Of a stretch of DNA of 64,000 nt, positions 32,310 to 40,654 are shown piece by piece; position 1 is the stretch's first letter; each line of letters opens with the position of its first letter. The stretch is from Sulfuritalea sp. Lineage in GTDB: Bacteria; Pseudomonadota; Gammaproteobacteria; Burkholderiales; Rhodocyclaceae. Made by a program: the position numbers and the translations under genes. Location of the stretch: NCBI RefSeq assembly GCF_017302275.1, contig NZ_JAFLDR010000005.1, forward strand, positions 62,001 through 126,000, given 5' to 3'. The notes under the pieces were generated by a model. The model ran no database searches, had not been told where the DNA came from, and saw only the letters and a list, made by a program, of their open reading frames with translations.

Positions 32310-33674
32310 CTACTTCCCCTTGCTGGCGTCGTTGCGCGCGGCGAGCTTTTCTTCGAGGTAGTGGATGCTGGTGCCACCCTTGATGAATCGCTGGTCCAGC
32401 ATCAGATCCTGGTGTAGCGGGATGTTGGTCTTGATGCCGTCCACCATCATCTCGGAAAGGGCGATCCGCATCCGCTTGATGGCCTGCTCGCGCGTGTCGC
32501 CGTAAGCGATCACTTTCCCTATCATCGAGTCGTAGTGAGGCGGAACCGTGTAGCCGGAATAGGCGTGAGAGTCCACCCGGATGCCCGGGCCGCCGGGCGG
32601 ATGCCAGTTGATGATCTTGCCCGGCGATGGCGTGAACTTGAACGGGTCCTCGGCATTGATGCGGCATTCGACGGCGTGGCCGCGGATTTCGATATCGCGT
32701 TGCTTGAACCAGAGCTTCTCGCCGGCGGCGATCCGGATCTGCGCCTGGACGATGTCGATCCCCGTGATCAGCTCCGTCACCGGATGCTCGACCTGGACCC
32801 GCGTGTTCATCTCGATGAAATAGAACTCGCCGTTTTCGTAGAGGAACTCGAAGGTTCCCGCGCCGCGGTAATTGATGCGGCGGCAGGCTTCGGCGCAGCG
32901 GTCGCCGACACGGGCGATGACGCGGCGGTTGATGTCGGGCGCAGGTGCCTCCTCGATCACCTTCTGGTGCCGGCGCTGCATCGAGCAGTCGCGTTCGCCC
33001 AGGTAGACGGAGTTGCGGTAGGCGTCGGAGAGCACCTGGATTTCCACATGGCGCGGATTTTCGAGGAACTTCTCCATGTAGACGGTGGGATTGTTGAAGG
33101 CGGCGCCGGCCTCGGCGCGGGTCATATTGACCGCGTTGAGCAGGGCGGCCTCGGTATGCACCACGCGCATGCCGCGCCCGCCGCCGCCGCCGGCGGCCTT
33201 GATGATCACCGGGTAGCCAACCGCGCGGCCGATCTTGACGATTTCCTTCGGGTCGTCGGGTAGTGCGCCCTCGGACCCGGGCACGCAGGGCACCCCGGCC
33301 TCCTTCATGGCATTCTTTGCGCTGACCTTGTCGCCCATCAGGCGGATGGTTTCCGGGCGCGGACCGATGAAGGCAAAGCCGGATTTCTCGACCCGTTCGC
33401 CGAAATCGGCGTTCTCCGACAGAAAGCCGTAGCCGGGGTGTATCGCCTCGGCATCGGTGACCTCGGCGGCGGAAATGATGGCAGGAATGTTGAGGTAGCT
33501 CTGGCCCGACGGAGCCGGCCCGATGCACACCGATTCGTCGGCGAGCTTGACGTATTTGGCCTCGGTGTCGGCTTCGGAATGCACGGCGACCGTGCGCACG
33601 CCGAGTTCGCGGCAGGCACGCAGGATGCGCAGGGCGATCTCTCCCCGGTTGGCTATTAGAACCTTGCCGAACAT
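32310..33674 (-). CDS. accC: Acetyl-CoA carboxylase, biotin carboxylase subunit
   Basis: A 454-residue ATP-grasp enzyme that carboxylates biotin on AccB, the first step of fatty-acid synthesis. It begins [20 protein letters not shown], has the ATP-binding Gly-rich loop [14 protein letters not shown], the catalytic segment [16 protein letters not shown] and the C-terminal [16 protein letters not shown]. Length is typical. It begins 2 nt after accB stops. Confidence 0.97.
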   Translation of the reverse strand: MFGKVLIANRGEIALRILRACRELGVRTVAVHSEADTEAKYVKLADESVCIGPAPSGQSYLNIPAIISAAEVTDAEAIHPGYGFLSENADFGERVEKSGFAFIGPRPETIRLMGDKVSAKNAMKEAGVPCVPGSEGALPDDPKEIVKIGRAVGYPVIIKAAGGGGGRGMRVVHTEAALLNAVNMTRAEAGAAFNNPTVYMEKFLENPRHVEIQVLSDAYRNSVYLGERDCSMQRRHQKVIEEAPAPDINRRVIARVGDRCAEACRRINYRGAGTFEFLYENGEFYFIEMNTRVQVEHPVTELITGIDIVQAQIRIAAGEKLWFKQRDIEIRGHAVECRINAEDPFKFTPSPGKIINWHPPGGPGIRVDSHAYSGYTVPPHYDSMIGKVIAYGDTREQAIKRMRIALSEMMVDGIKTNIPLHQDLMLDQRFIKGGTSIHYLEEKLAARNDASKGK

Positions 33675-33676
33675 GC

Positions 33677-34129
33677 TTAGCCGATCACAAACATGGGCTG
33701 TCCGTACTCCACCGCCTGGCCATTTTCGACCTGGATCGCCTTGATGACGCCGGAAATGTCGGCTTCGATTTCGTTCATCAATTTCATCGCCTCGATCACG
33801 CACAGGGTGTCGCCGGCCTTGACGGTCTGGCCGACCTCCACGAAGGGTGACGCGTCCGGGCTGCTGGCACGATAGAAGGTGCCCACCATGGGAGCTTTCA
33901 TGACGTGTCCTTCGGACGGTGCAGGAATCGGCTCGGCGGCAAGGGTCGGCGCTGGCGCGACGGCAGCGTGGGCGGCAACGGGTGTCGGCATGCTGACCAT
34001 GGCGGACGCCGGGGCGGCGGTGAGGTGCTTGGCGATGCGGATTCGTTCTTCACCTTCGGTGATCTCGAGCTCCGAAATGCCGGAGTTCTGCACGAGATCG
34101 ATCAGGGTCTTGAGTTTTCTCAGGTCCAT
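33677..34129 (-). CDS. accB: Acetyl-CoA carboxylase, biotin carboxyl carrier protein
   Basis: A 150-residue carrier. The C-terminal biotinyl domain holds [12 protein letters not shown] with the biotinylated Lys near residue 116 (MKL in AMKLMNE). The N-terminus [20 protein letters not shown] is the usual AccB start, followed by an Ala/Pro linker (residues ~38-72) that includes a VAPAPT segment encoded by one of the short dispersed repeats. It accepts carboxylate from AccC and passes it to AccAD. Confidence 0.96.
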   Translation of the reverse strand: MDLRKLKTLIDLVQNSGISELEITEGEERIRIAKHLTAAPASAMVSMPTPVAAHAAVAPAPTLAAEPIPAPSEGHVMKAPMVGTFYRASSPDASPFVEVGQTVKAGDTLCVIEAMKLMNEIEADISGVIKAIQVENGQAVEYGQPMFVIG

Positions 34130-34179
34130 GGGGACTCCTCAAACAGGGATTGGCGGCCGTGGCCGCCGATTAAGATGAA

Positions 34180-34671
34180 TCAGGACGCGGCGCGCAGGCG
34201 GCTCAACGCGGCTTCCAGCGCCAGTTCGTAACCTTGGGCGTCGAGGCCCGCGATCACGCCGACGGCGATATCGGAAAAATACGAATGCTGGCGGAAAGGC
34301 TCCCGCGCATGCACGTTCGAGAGGTGTACCTCGATGAAGGGAATCGCGACCGCCGCCAGCGCATCGCGCAGGGCTACGCTGGTATGGGTATAGCCGGCCG
34401 GGTTGATGATGATGAAACGGATGCCTTGTTCGCGGGCCGACTGGACCCGGTCGATCAGTTCGCCTTCATGGTTGCTCTGGAAACTTTCGAGGCGGACGCC
34501 GAAGGCGCGGGCGCGCGCTTCCATCGCCTTATGGATGCTGGCCAGCGTAGTATGTCCATAGATGTCGGGTTCCCGGCTGCCCAACAGGTTGAGGTTGGGC
34601 CCGTGCAAGACCAGAACAGCGTCATCGGAGCCGGCGGTGGTGCCTGCTTTACTGTTATTTCGCTTCGTCAT
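34180..34671 (-). CDS. aroQ: Type II 3-dehydroquinate dehydratase
   Basis: A 163-residue enzyme of the shikimate pathway. Conserved blocks are [46 protein letters not shown] and [18 protein letters not shown], including the active-site Tyr (DIYG), Asn (INPAGY) and His (EVHLSN). The first ~16 residues are a nonconserved extension. It lies 50 nt upstream of accB on the same strand, an arrangement common in beta- and gammaproteobacteria. Confidence 0.96.
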   Translation of the reverse strand: MTKRNNSKAGTTAGSDDAVLVLHGPNLNLLGSREPDIYGHTTLASIHKAMEARARAFGVRLESFQSNHEGELIDRVQSAREQGIRFIIINPAGYTHTSVALRDALAAVAIPFIEVHLSNVHAREPFRQHSYFSDIAVGVIAGLDAQGYELALEAALSRLRAAS

Positions 34672-34708
34672 GACCGCAAGTTTGCCGCAAATGCCTGCAG
34701 TTTGTCCA

Positions 34709-35254
34709 CTATCGAGCTACGAGTTCCGCCAACTTCGGCTCCAGGTCGGCTTCACTCCAGCGCCCCAACTTGGTCATCACGAGCCCGCCCCGGCGGTCAA
34801 ACACCGCCGTAAATGGCAGGCCCTGCCTGGTATTGCCGAGTGCCGCACTGCTGGTCATGACCGCCATGTTGCCGATCAGCAAAGGGTAGCTAACCAGGGT
34901 TGATTTCTGAAAATCCACGATTTTGTCGGCATCATCCGTACTGATTCCTACAAATTGAACGCCGTTGGCGCGATATTTCTCCTGTAAGCGGGAAAATCCA
35001 GGCATCTCCTCGCGGCAGGGCTGGCACCAGGTGGCCCAGTAGTTGATCACCAGAATCTTCCCCTGCCATTGTCGAAGGTTCTGCATTTGTCCATTTGTGT
35101 CGGTCAGCGAAAGCTCAGAAAGCGCCGCCACGGAGACCGCCGGAACGGGGGAGGTCGGCTCGGTCACTTTGAGTGGCACGAGGGCACGATAGGTCATGAA
35201 CGCAACAATCAGAGCGAACCCGATCACCGCCGGCCAGAATGCCCGGTGTTTCAC
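34709..35254 (-). CDS. TlpA-like membrane-anchored thioredoxin
   Basis: A 181-residue protein from GTG 35254, preceded by GGGAGG. One N-terminal membrane segment ([18 protein letters not shown]) anchors a periplasmic thioredoxin domain with the TlpA/ResA-type site [18 protein letters not shown] replaces the more usual (G/P)PC, so redox potential may differ. It is translationally coupled to the upstream hypothetical gene (GTG overlapping TGA). Role likely in cytochrome c maturation or disulfide reduction, by family. Confidence 0.9.
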   Translation of the reverse strand: MKHRAFWPAVIGFALIVAFMTYRALVPLKVTEPTSPVPAVSVAALSELSLTDTNGQMQNLRQWQGKILVINYWATWCQPCREEMPGFSRLQEKYRANGVQFVGISTDDADKIVDFQKSTLVSYPLLIGNMAVMTSSAALGNTRQGLPFTAVFDRRGGLVMTKLGRWSEADLEPKLAELVAR

Positions 35255-35841
35255 TTCGCTGCCTCCCGCAACAGATCTGCGACTGCCGATGCCCGCGCCC
35301 GGAGCCGTCCGCGTCCGCCTTGCTGCCTTTCGTCCAGGGGTGGGAAAACGGATATGAGTATCGGTAGCTCGTTCCACTCCAAACGTAGCTGGGCATCAAT
35401 GCCAATCCGTTTGTTAGGCATCGTATCGTAGGAGATGCCATGAGATAGGAGGGCGATCTCGACATCTTTGCTGCTATCCGCGAACAGGTCGATCTCCACG
35501 GCGGAGTAGCGACCGGCCGTGCCGTCGAGCGCACTCCCGGTCAGGTAGGGATTGAAGTCGGCGAGCAACTCCATCACCTCCAAGGCAGTGCTGCGCAGGT
35601 CGTACAATCGCTCGCGCTGCTCGTCTTCCTGAAACAGCGACTGCCAGGCGCGCAATTCCGTTTCCACTTCCTCGTTGGTCGGCAGCGCCTCGCTGTCTCC
35701 GGCTCCCAAGCTGCGCGCCGCCTTGCGCTTGGCCGAGCCATAGTCGCCGATCCCCTCTTCCGCCATTAGGCGCGCGGCGGCGGCGGCAATGGAGCGGCGC
35801 AGGGTAATGGACGGGGATGGGGCAGGCTTGCGGCGTGGCAT
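35251..35841 (-). CDS. Conserved hypothetical protein, nucleotidyltransferase-like segment
   Basis: A 196-residue protein I recognise only as a conserved type near mpl. It has a basic N-terminus, then RLMAEEGIGDYGSAKRKAAR, which looks like a helical DNA/RNA or protein contact, and a C-terminal half with YSAVEIDLFADSSKDVEIAL and LRLEWNELPILISVFPP, reminiscent of a polymerase-beta-like nucleotidyltransferase fold, though no catalytic motif is certain. Coupled to the TlpA-like gene by an overlapping GTGA and divergent from mpl. Function unknown. Confidence 0.7.
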   Translation of the reverse strand: MPRRKPAPSPSITLRRSIAAAAARLMAEEGIGDYGSAKRKAARSLGAGDSEALPTNEEVETELRAWQSLFQEDEQRERLYDLRSTALEVMELLADFNPYLTGSALDGTAGRYSAVEIDLFADSSKDVEIALLSHGISYDTMPNKRIGIDAQLRLEWNELPILISVFPPLDERQQGGRGRLRARASAVADLLREAAK

Positions 35842-35961
35842 GGCGGGATCGGCAAAAGCGGCTGGCGGGTTGTGTCGGCCGCCTGCGGGGCTGCGGACGG
35901 CATCCCCTGCGGGATAGAATTCGCCTCATTATTCCATTGATTCCGGCAAATCGCGCGCGAC

Positions 35962-37311
35962 ATGCACATTCATATCCTCGGTATCTGCGGCACGTTCATG
36001 GGCGGCATCGCACTGCTGGCCCGCGCCGCAGGCCATCGCGTCACGGGTTGCGACGCCAACGTCTATCCGCCGATGAGCACGCAACTGGGTGAGCACGAGA
36101 TCGACCTGGTGGCCGGCTACGATGCAGGGCAACTGGCGCTGGAGCCGGACCTTTTCGTCGTCGGCAATGCGATATCACGCGGCAATCTGCTGCTCGAAGC
36201 CATCCTCGAGCACAACCTGGCATATGTCTCAGGGCCCCAGTGGCTGGCCCAGAACATCCTGCGCGGACGCTGGGTGCTTGGCGTTGCGGGGACGCACGGC
36301 AAGACTACGACGACGGCGTTGCTGACCTGGATACTGGAAGAGGCCGAACTCAATCCATCCTTCCTGGTCGGTGGGGTACCGCAGGGGTTCGGCGTATCCG
36401 CACGATTGACCGATTCGCCCTTCTTCGTCATCGAAGCCGACGAGTACGATACGGCTTTTTGCGACAAGCGTTCAAAGTTCATCCATTACCAGCCGAGGAC
36501 AGTGGTCCTCAACAACCTTGAGTTCGATCACGCTGACATCTTCGCCGATCTTGGTGCCATTGAAACGCAATTTCATCATCTCGTGCGCACCTTGCCGGGA
36601 AATGGCCGGATCGTCGCGAATGCCGGGGAGGAGTCCCTGAGGCGTGTCCTGTCGCGCGGTTGCTGGACTCCGGTTGACTGGTTCAACGGCGATGAGGGCT
36701 GGCAGGCGGGAGAGCCGAATGCCGACAGGGGCTTTGCCCTGAGCCTTGCCGGACAGGTGCAAGGCCGGCTCGGGCGGTTTGAACTGGCCGGCGCACACAA
36801 CCGCGCCAATGCCGTGGCGGCGGTGGTTGCCGCGCGCCACGCTGGGGTGCCGGTGGCGGTGGCGCTCAAGGCGCTGGAGAGCTTCAGCGGCATAAAACGG
36901 AGACTGGAAGTGCGTGGCACCGTGCGCGGCGTCACCGTGATCGATGATTTCGCCCACCATCCGACGGCGATCCGCGTCACGCTTGAAGGTCTGCGCCAGC
37001 GTGTCGGTCGCGCACGGATCCTGGCCGTGCTGGAGCCGCGTTCGAACACCATGAAGCTGGGTTCGATGAAGGCACAATTGCCCGAAAGCCTCGCAGAGGC
37101 CGACGCGACCTATTGCTTTGCCAGCAATCTGGGCTGGGATGCGACGGCGGCGTTGGCCCCGCTTGGTGGACGGGCTCAGGTGTTCGATGATCTGTCCGGG
37201 CTGGTTGCTGCCGTGGTCGCCGAGGCCCGCGAGGGCGATCAGGTACTGGTGATGAGCAACGGTGGGTTCGGCGGGGTACACGACAGATTGCTCGCCGGCT
37301 TGGCGAACTGA
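35962..37311 (+). CDS. mpl: UDP-N-acetylmuramate:L-alanyl-gamma-D-glutamyl-meso-diaminopimelate ligase
   Basis: A 449-residue Mur-ligase-family enzyme that recycles murein tripeptide by joining it to UDP-MurNAc. MHIHILGICGTFMGGIALLA is the Mpl start; the P-loop is GVAGTHGKTTTTALL; FVIEADEYDTAF and LNNLEFDHADIF are conserved, and the C-terminal domain has TVIDDFAHHPTAIRVTLEGL. Full length, single-copy, with convergent cytochrome c4 downstream. Confidence 0.96.
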   Translation: MHIHILGICGTFMGGIALLARAAGHRVTGCDANVYPPMSTQLGEHEIDLVAGYDAGQLALEPDLFVVGNAISRGNLLLEAILEHNLAYVSGPQWLAQNILRGRWVLGVAGTHGKTTTTALLTWILEEAELNPSFLVGGVPQGFGVSARLTDSPFFVIEADEYDTAFCDKRSKFIHYQPRTVVLNNLEFDHADIFADLGAIETQFHHLVRTLPGNGRIVANAGEESLRRVLSRGCWTPVDWFNGDEGWQAGEPNADRGFALSLAGQVQGRLGRFELAGAHNRANAVAAVVAARHAGVPVAVALKALESFSGIKRRLEVRGTVRGVTVIDDFAHHPTAIRVTLEGLRQRVGRARILAVLEPRSNTMKLGSMKAQLPESLAEADATYCFASNLGWDATAALAPLGGRAQVFDDLSGLVAAVVAEAREGDQVLVMSNGGFGGVHDRLLAGLAN

Positions 37312-37349
37312 ATTGGCTCGACGGCGGAAGTTCAGTATCGCCAAAGCAA

Positions 37350-37379
37350 AAAAGGCCTGCGATTCGCCGCAGGCCTTTT
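37350..37379. terminator. Bidirectional rho-independent terminator between mpl and cytochrome c4
   Basis: AAAAGGCCTGCG and CGCAGGCCTTTT form a long perfect stem with a short loop, flanked by A-run on the left and T-run on the right. It can stop transcription of both convergent genes. Confidence 0.88.
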
Positions 37380-37396
37380 CCGTTGATGGGTCGTGC

Positions 37397-38068
37397 TTAC
37401 CGGCCGAGCGTCGAGATGTACTCGGCAACGGCCAGAATGTCCTTTTCATCCATGCGACCGGCGATGTCGCGCATGACCCGGCCCGGGTCGGTGGCGCGCT
37501 TGCCCGACTTGTAGGCCTTCAGCTGGTCGCCGAGGTAGCCGGCATGCTGGCCGCCGATGGCCGGAGCCAGCACGGCAGGAACCCTGGACATGGTCTTCGC
37601 CCAGTCGCGGTTGCCGATGCCGTTCAGGCCGTGGCAGCCGACGCACGCGGCGATAACATCGGGACGCCCCTTGCCCTTGAAGAAAATCTTCTCGCCCTGG
37701 GCCAGCAGTTCGGCGCTCTGTGCCTTGTTGGGCTGCACCTTTTGGCTGGAGAACCATGCTGCGATATCGGCAATATCGACTTCCGCCACGGCCTGCGCCT
37801 GCGGGCTCATCACCTCGTTGCTGCGCCGGCCGGCCTTGAAATCGTGTAGCGACTTGGTGATGTACTCCGGGACCTGACCGGCGAGCTTGGGTGCTTTCAG
37901 CGCGGCGAAGATTTCCGGCGGGCTGTTGCCATCGGCTCCATGACAGGCCCCGCAAGCCCCAGCTTTTTGCTGGCCGGCGGCCGCGTTGCCGCCAGGCTTT
38001 GCCGCGGCTACGGAGACGCTAGCCAGAGTCGCGCAGACAAGCGCGGCAAGCACGTGCGTGATAGTCAT
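37397..38068 (-). CDS. Dihaem cytochrome c4
   Basis: A 223-residue periplasmic protein with a signal peptide (MTITHVLAALVCATLASVSV) and two haem-binding motifs, CGACHG and CVGCHG, at about residues 39 and 140, in two homologous halves, the cytochrome c4 layout. The end MDEKDILAVAEYISTL is conserved. It is divergent from the cytochrome c oxidase operon across a 157-nt region with an FNR-like site, and is a likely electron donor to that oxidase. Confidence 0.93.
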   Translation of the reverse strand: MTITHVLAALVCATLASVSVAAAKPGGNAAAGQQKAGACGACHGADGNSPPEIFAALKAPKLAGQVPEYITKSLHDFKAGRRSNEVMSPQAQAVAEVDIADIAAWFSSQKVQPNKAQSAELLAQGEKIFFKGKGRPDVIAACVGCHGLNGIGNRDWAKTMSRVPAVLAPAIGGQHAGYLGDQLKAYKSGKRATDPGRVMRDIAGRMDEKDILAVAEYISTLGR

Positions 38069-38131
38069 TTTTCTTGATTCCCCTTGAATCGGGTTGCGAA
38101 AATGCCCGAACCTTGAAATAATCCGGCGCTG

Positions 38132-38145
38132 TTGATTTAGGTCAA
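38132..38145. promoter_or_regulatory. FNR/ANR-like site between cytochrome c4 and the oxidase operon
   Basis: TTGATTTAGGTCAA matches the FNR/ANR consensus TTGAT-N4-ATCAA at 9 of 10 fixed positions (G for A at the first base of the right half). It lies about 64 nt upstream of cytochrome c4 and about 81 nt upstream of ctaE, positions compatible with oxygen-responsive control of either gene. No well-spaced -10 could be fixed, so the TSS is unknown. Confidence 0.5.
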
Positions 38146-38225
38146 TTATGTTTTAACATTTCTAAACTGGCAACTATCCCGAAGATATTTCTGCGGCTGC
38201 CGGCATCGGAATACAAGGGGGAACA

Positions 38226-38987
38226 ATGGCGCACGAAGCCCATCACGGGGATGCACACGCTCACGCCCACTGGGATACCAGTGTCTGGCCATTCGTCATC
38301 AGCTTCGGAATTCTGTTCCTGGCGCTAGCGTTTTCCCTGCACTTCGTCTACCACGCCAGCTTTGCCGCGATCCTGACCCTGGGCCTGGCGTTTCCGCTGA
38401 TCATCGCGGGAGTCGCGGGCTGGACCAGCGAGGCGATGGGCAAGGGCGAAGGCCTGTCCTACGGTGCGATGGGCTGGTTCATCCTGGCCGAAGCGATGAT
38501 TTTCATTTCTTTCTTCGTCGCCTACTGGTACACCAAGTTGCACGTCGAGGTCTGGCCGCCGGCAGGAAACGTGACCCTGCCCAAGGTATTGCCGCTGGTG
38601 ATGACCTTTGTTCTGGTGTCGTCTTCGCTGACGATCCACTACGCCGAGCACCTTTTGCATGTGGGCAACAAAGGCGGGTTTCGCATCTGGTACCTGCTGA
38701 CCATGATCCTTGGCGCCACCTTCCTCGGCATGTCGATCTACGAGTGGTCGCATCTGATCGGTGCCGGCTTCACCATCAGCACCAATGCCTTCAGCACCAT
38801 ATTCTTCTCGGTCACCGGTCTGCATGGATCGCACGTCGTGGTCGGCCTGGCGATTTTCATGGCGGGTCTGCCCTCGGTTATGCGCGGTGACGACATCGAC
38901 GAGGGGTTCATGCGCACCGCCGGCCTTTACTGGCATTTTGTTGACATCATTTGGTTCTTCGTCGTATCACAAATCTATTACTGGTAG
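38226..38987 (+). CDS. ctaE: Cytochrome c oxidase subunit III
   Basis: A 253-residue membrane protein with seven hydrophobic segments. The His-rich N-terminus (HEAHHGDAHAHAHWDTSVWP), AEAMIFISFFVAYWYTKLHV, TGLHGSHVVVGL and FVDIIWFFVVSQIYYW are heme-copper oxidase subunit III features. It is first in the operon, ahead of a SCO protein, subunit II and subunit I; the more usual order puts subunit III after subunit I and the assembly genes. AAGGGGGA precedes the ATG. Confidence 0.92.
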   Translation: MAHEAHHGDAHAHAHWDTSVWPFVISFGILFLALAFSLHFVYHASFAAILTLGLAFPLIIAGVAGWTSEAMGKGEGLSYGAMGWFILAEAMIFISFFVAYWYTKLHVEVWPPAGNVTLPKVLPLVMTFVLVSSSLTIHYAEHLLHVGNKGGFRIWYLLTMILGATFLGMSIYEWSHLIGAGFTISTNAFSTIFFSVTGLHGSHVVVGLAIFMAGLPSVMRGDDIDEGFMRTAGLYWHFVDIIWFFVVSQIYYW

Positions 38988-39841
38988 TTGCGGCAGCGGC
39001 TGTCTGGAGCGCCAGCGGCGGCGCCTTGGCGGTCAGCGAGCCGACGCGGAACAGCGCGCCGGATGCGTCGATCATGCAAATCGACGAACCGCGCTTTCTG
39101 GGGAATCGGCTGCAGAGGGAAACATGGTTGACCGACACGGAGGGGCGGCACTTCCGGGTTGCGGACATGATGGGCAAGCCGCTGATCCTGCTGTTGTCGT
39201 ATTACGGTTGCGACGGTACCTGTCCGACCATGAACGCGGAACTGGCCAAGGTGTTGGAGAAGGTCGAGCGTTTCAAGCTTGGCAAGGATTTCCGGGTGCT
39301 GACGGTATCCTTCGACAAGCGCGACACGGTGGCGACGGCGCAGGACTTCATGGTCAAGTCGGCGGGTGTGCCGGCGGCGATGAAGGACGGATGGCGGCAC
39401 GCGGTGCTGCAGTCCGGATCTGACGCCGGTGGCGTCGAGAAGTTTGCCGGGGAGGTGGGGTTTCGCTTCTTCTGGTCGGATGCGGCAAAGGCGTTTCTGC
39501 ATCCGAACGTGCTTGTGTTTCTGACGCCCGAGGGACGCGTTGCCCGCTATATCTACGGCACGCGGATGGATGCAAGAACGATTGAACTGGCGATCACCGA
39601 CGCCGATTGGGAGCGCATTTCCAATTCGACGGCGGTGTTCGACATATTTACCGGTGCCTGCTTCAGCTACAACTATGCCGAGGGCAGGTATCAATGGAAT
39701 TACTCGCTGCTGGCCGGCATTGGTTCGCTGCTCCTCGGTCTGGTGTCGATCGGATCCGGGGCATTGATCTACCGTCGGCGCATGTCTCGCAGGCAGGGAA
39801 ATGGAATCGAAGGAAAGAAAGGGGAAGCAAGGAATGCATAA
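38951..39841 (+). CDS. SCO1/SenC-family copper chaperone, with C-terminal membrane segment
   Basis: About 296 residues from TTG 38951, which overlaps the ctaE end by 37 nt and gives a normal signal peptide (LRRITNLLLVVAAAAVWSAS). The SCO domain has LSYYGCDGTCPTMNAEL with the CxxxC copper motif and FLHPNVLVFLTPEG with the conserved His. Unlike short SCO1 proteins it ends in a second membrane segment (YSLLAGIGSLLLGLVSIGSG). The family delivers copper to the CuA site of subunit II. The next ATG would be at 39074 and remove the signal peptide. Confidence 0.85.
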   Translation: MVLRRITNLLLVVAAAAVWSASGGALAVSEPTRNSAPDASIMQIDEPRFLGNRLQRETWLTDTEGRHFRVADMMGKPLILLLSYYGCDGTCPTMNAELAKVLEKVERFKLGKDFRVLTVSFDKRDTVATAQDFMVKSAGVPAAMKDGWRHAVLQSGSDAGGVEKFAGEVGFRFFWSDAAKAFLHPNVLVFLTPEGRVARYIYGTRMDARTIELAITDADWERISNSTAVFDIFTGACFSYNYAEGRYQWNYSLLAGIGSLLLGLVSIGSGALIYRRRMSRRQGNGIEGKKGEARNA

Positions 39842-40640
39842 ACAACTGGTAGCCATCCTCCGACGCACATCGGTCGCGGCCTTCGGGTTTGCCCTTGCTG
39901 CCTCCTCATGGGCGGCCGGGCCGGCACAATCCGCCGCGTCGAAGATCAACGACCCGGCACGCGGTTGGGACAGCCTTTGGCACGAGGTGATCGTCGATAT
40001 CACGATCATCGGCATCCTGTTCGCCGTGGTTACCGCCTGGTTCATGTTTTCCTCGCGGCGCACGGCCGACAACCAGGTGGGTGCTTCACCGAAGCTGTCG
40101 CCGGCATCCGCCGTCGGTTGGACCGTCCTCCCCATATTTATTTTTCTTTCGATCGACCTCTATACCGCGGCCAACGGCTGGGTGCTGTGGAACCACTACC
40201 GCGACGTTCCCGCCGACCGCCTCGAGGTCAAGCTCGAATCGGGAATGTACAGCTGGGATTACACCTATCCCAACGGGGTCCGTACCCAGAACGAACTGAT
40301 CGTTCCCGCCGGCAAGCCGGTGATGTTGCGCATGACCAGCCGCGATACGCTGCACAGCCATTACATTCCCGATTTCCGCGTCAAGGAGGATTCGATGCCG
40401 GGTCGGGTCACCTACCTGTGGTTCCATCCGACCAAGCCGGGCGAGCACCTTGTGACCTGTGCCGAATACTGCGGAGTGATGCACAGCTACATGGCCGGTC
40501 GCGTCATCGTCAAGTCGACCGACGAATACGCCGCATGGATGAAGCAGGAGGAAACCATGCTTGCCGCCGCTGCGACGACGGAAGCACCGGCTGTACCGGC
40601 TAAGGCTGGCGCGCCGGCCGCCAAGCCCAAGAAGACCTGA
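39834..40640 (+). CDS. ctaC: Cytochrome c oxidase subunit II
   Basis: About 268 residues from ATG 39834, which follows AAGGA and overlaps the SCO gene by 8 nt. A signal peptide, two transmembrane segments and a C-terminal cupredoxin domain are visible. The CuA site is intact: His in TLHSHYIPDF, then CAEYCGVMHSYM with both Cys, His and Met ligands, and the Glu between. It ends in an Ala/Pro/Lys-rich tail without a cytochrome c domain. Confidence 0.94.
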   Translation: MHKQLVAILRRTSVAAFGFALAASSWAAGPAQSAASKINDPARGWDSLWHEVIVDITIIGILFAVVTAWFMFSSRRTADNQVGASPKLSPASAVGWTVLPIFIFLSIDLYTAANGWVLWNHYRDVPADRLEVKLESGMYSWDYTYPNGVRTQNELIVPAGKPVMLRMTSRDTLHSHYIPDFRVKEDSMPGRVTYLWFHPTKPGEHLVTCAEYCGVMHSYMAGRVIVKSTDEYAAWMKQEETMLAAAATTEAPAVPAKAGAPAAKPKKT

Positions 40641-40654
40641 GGGAGAAGTAGAAG

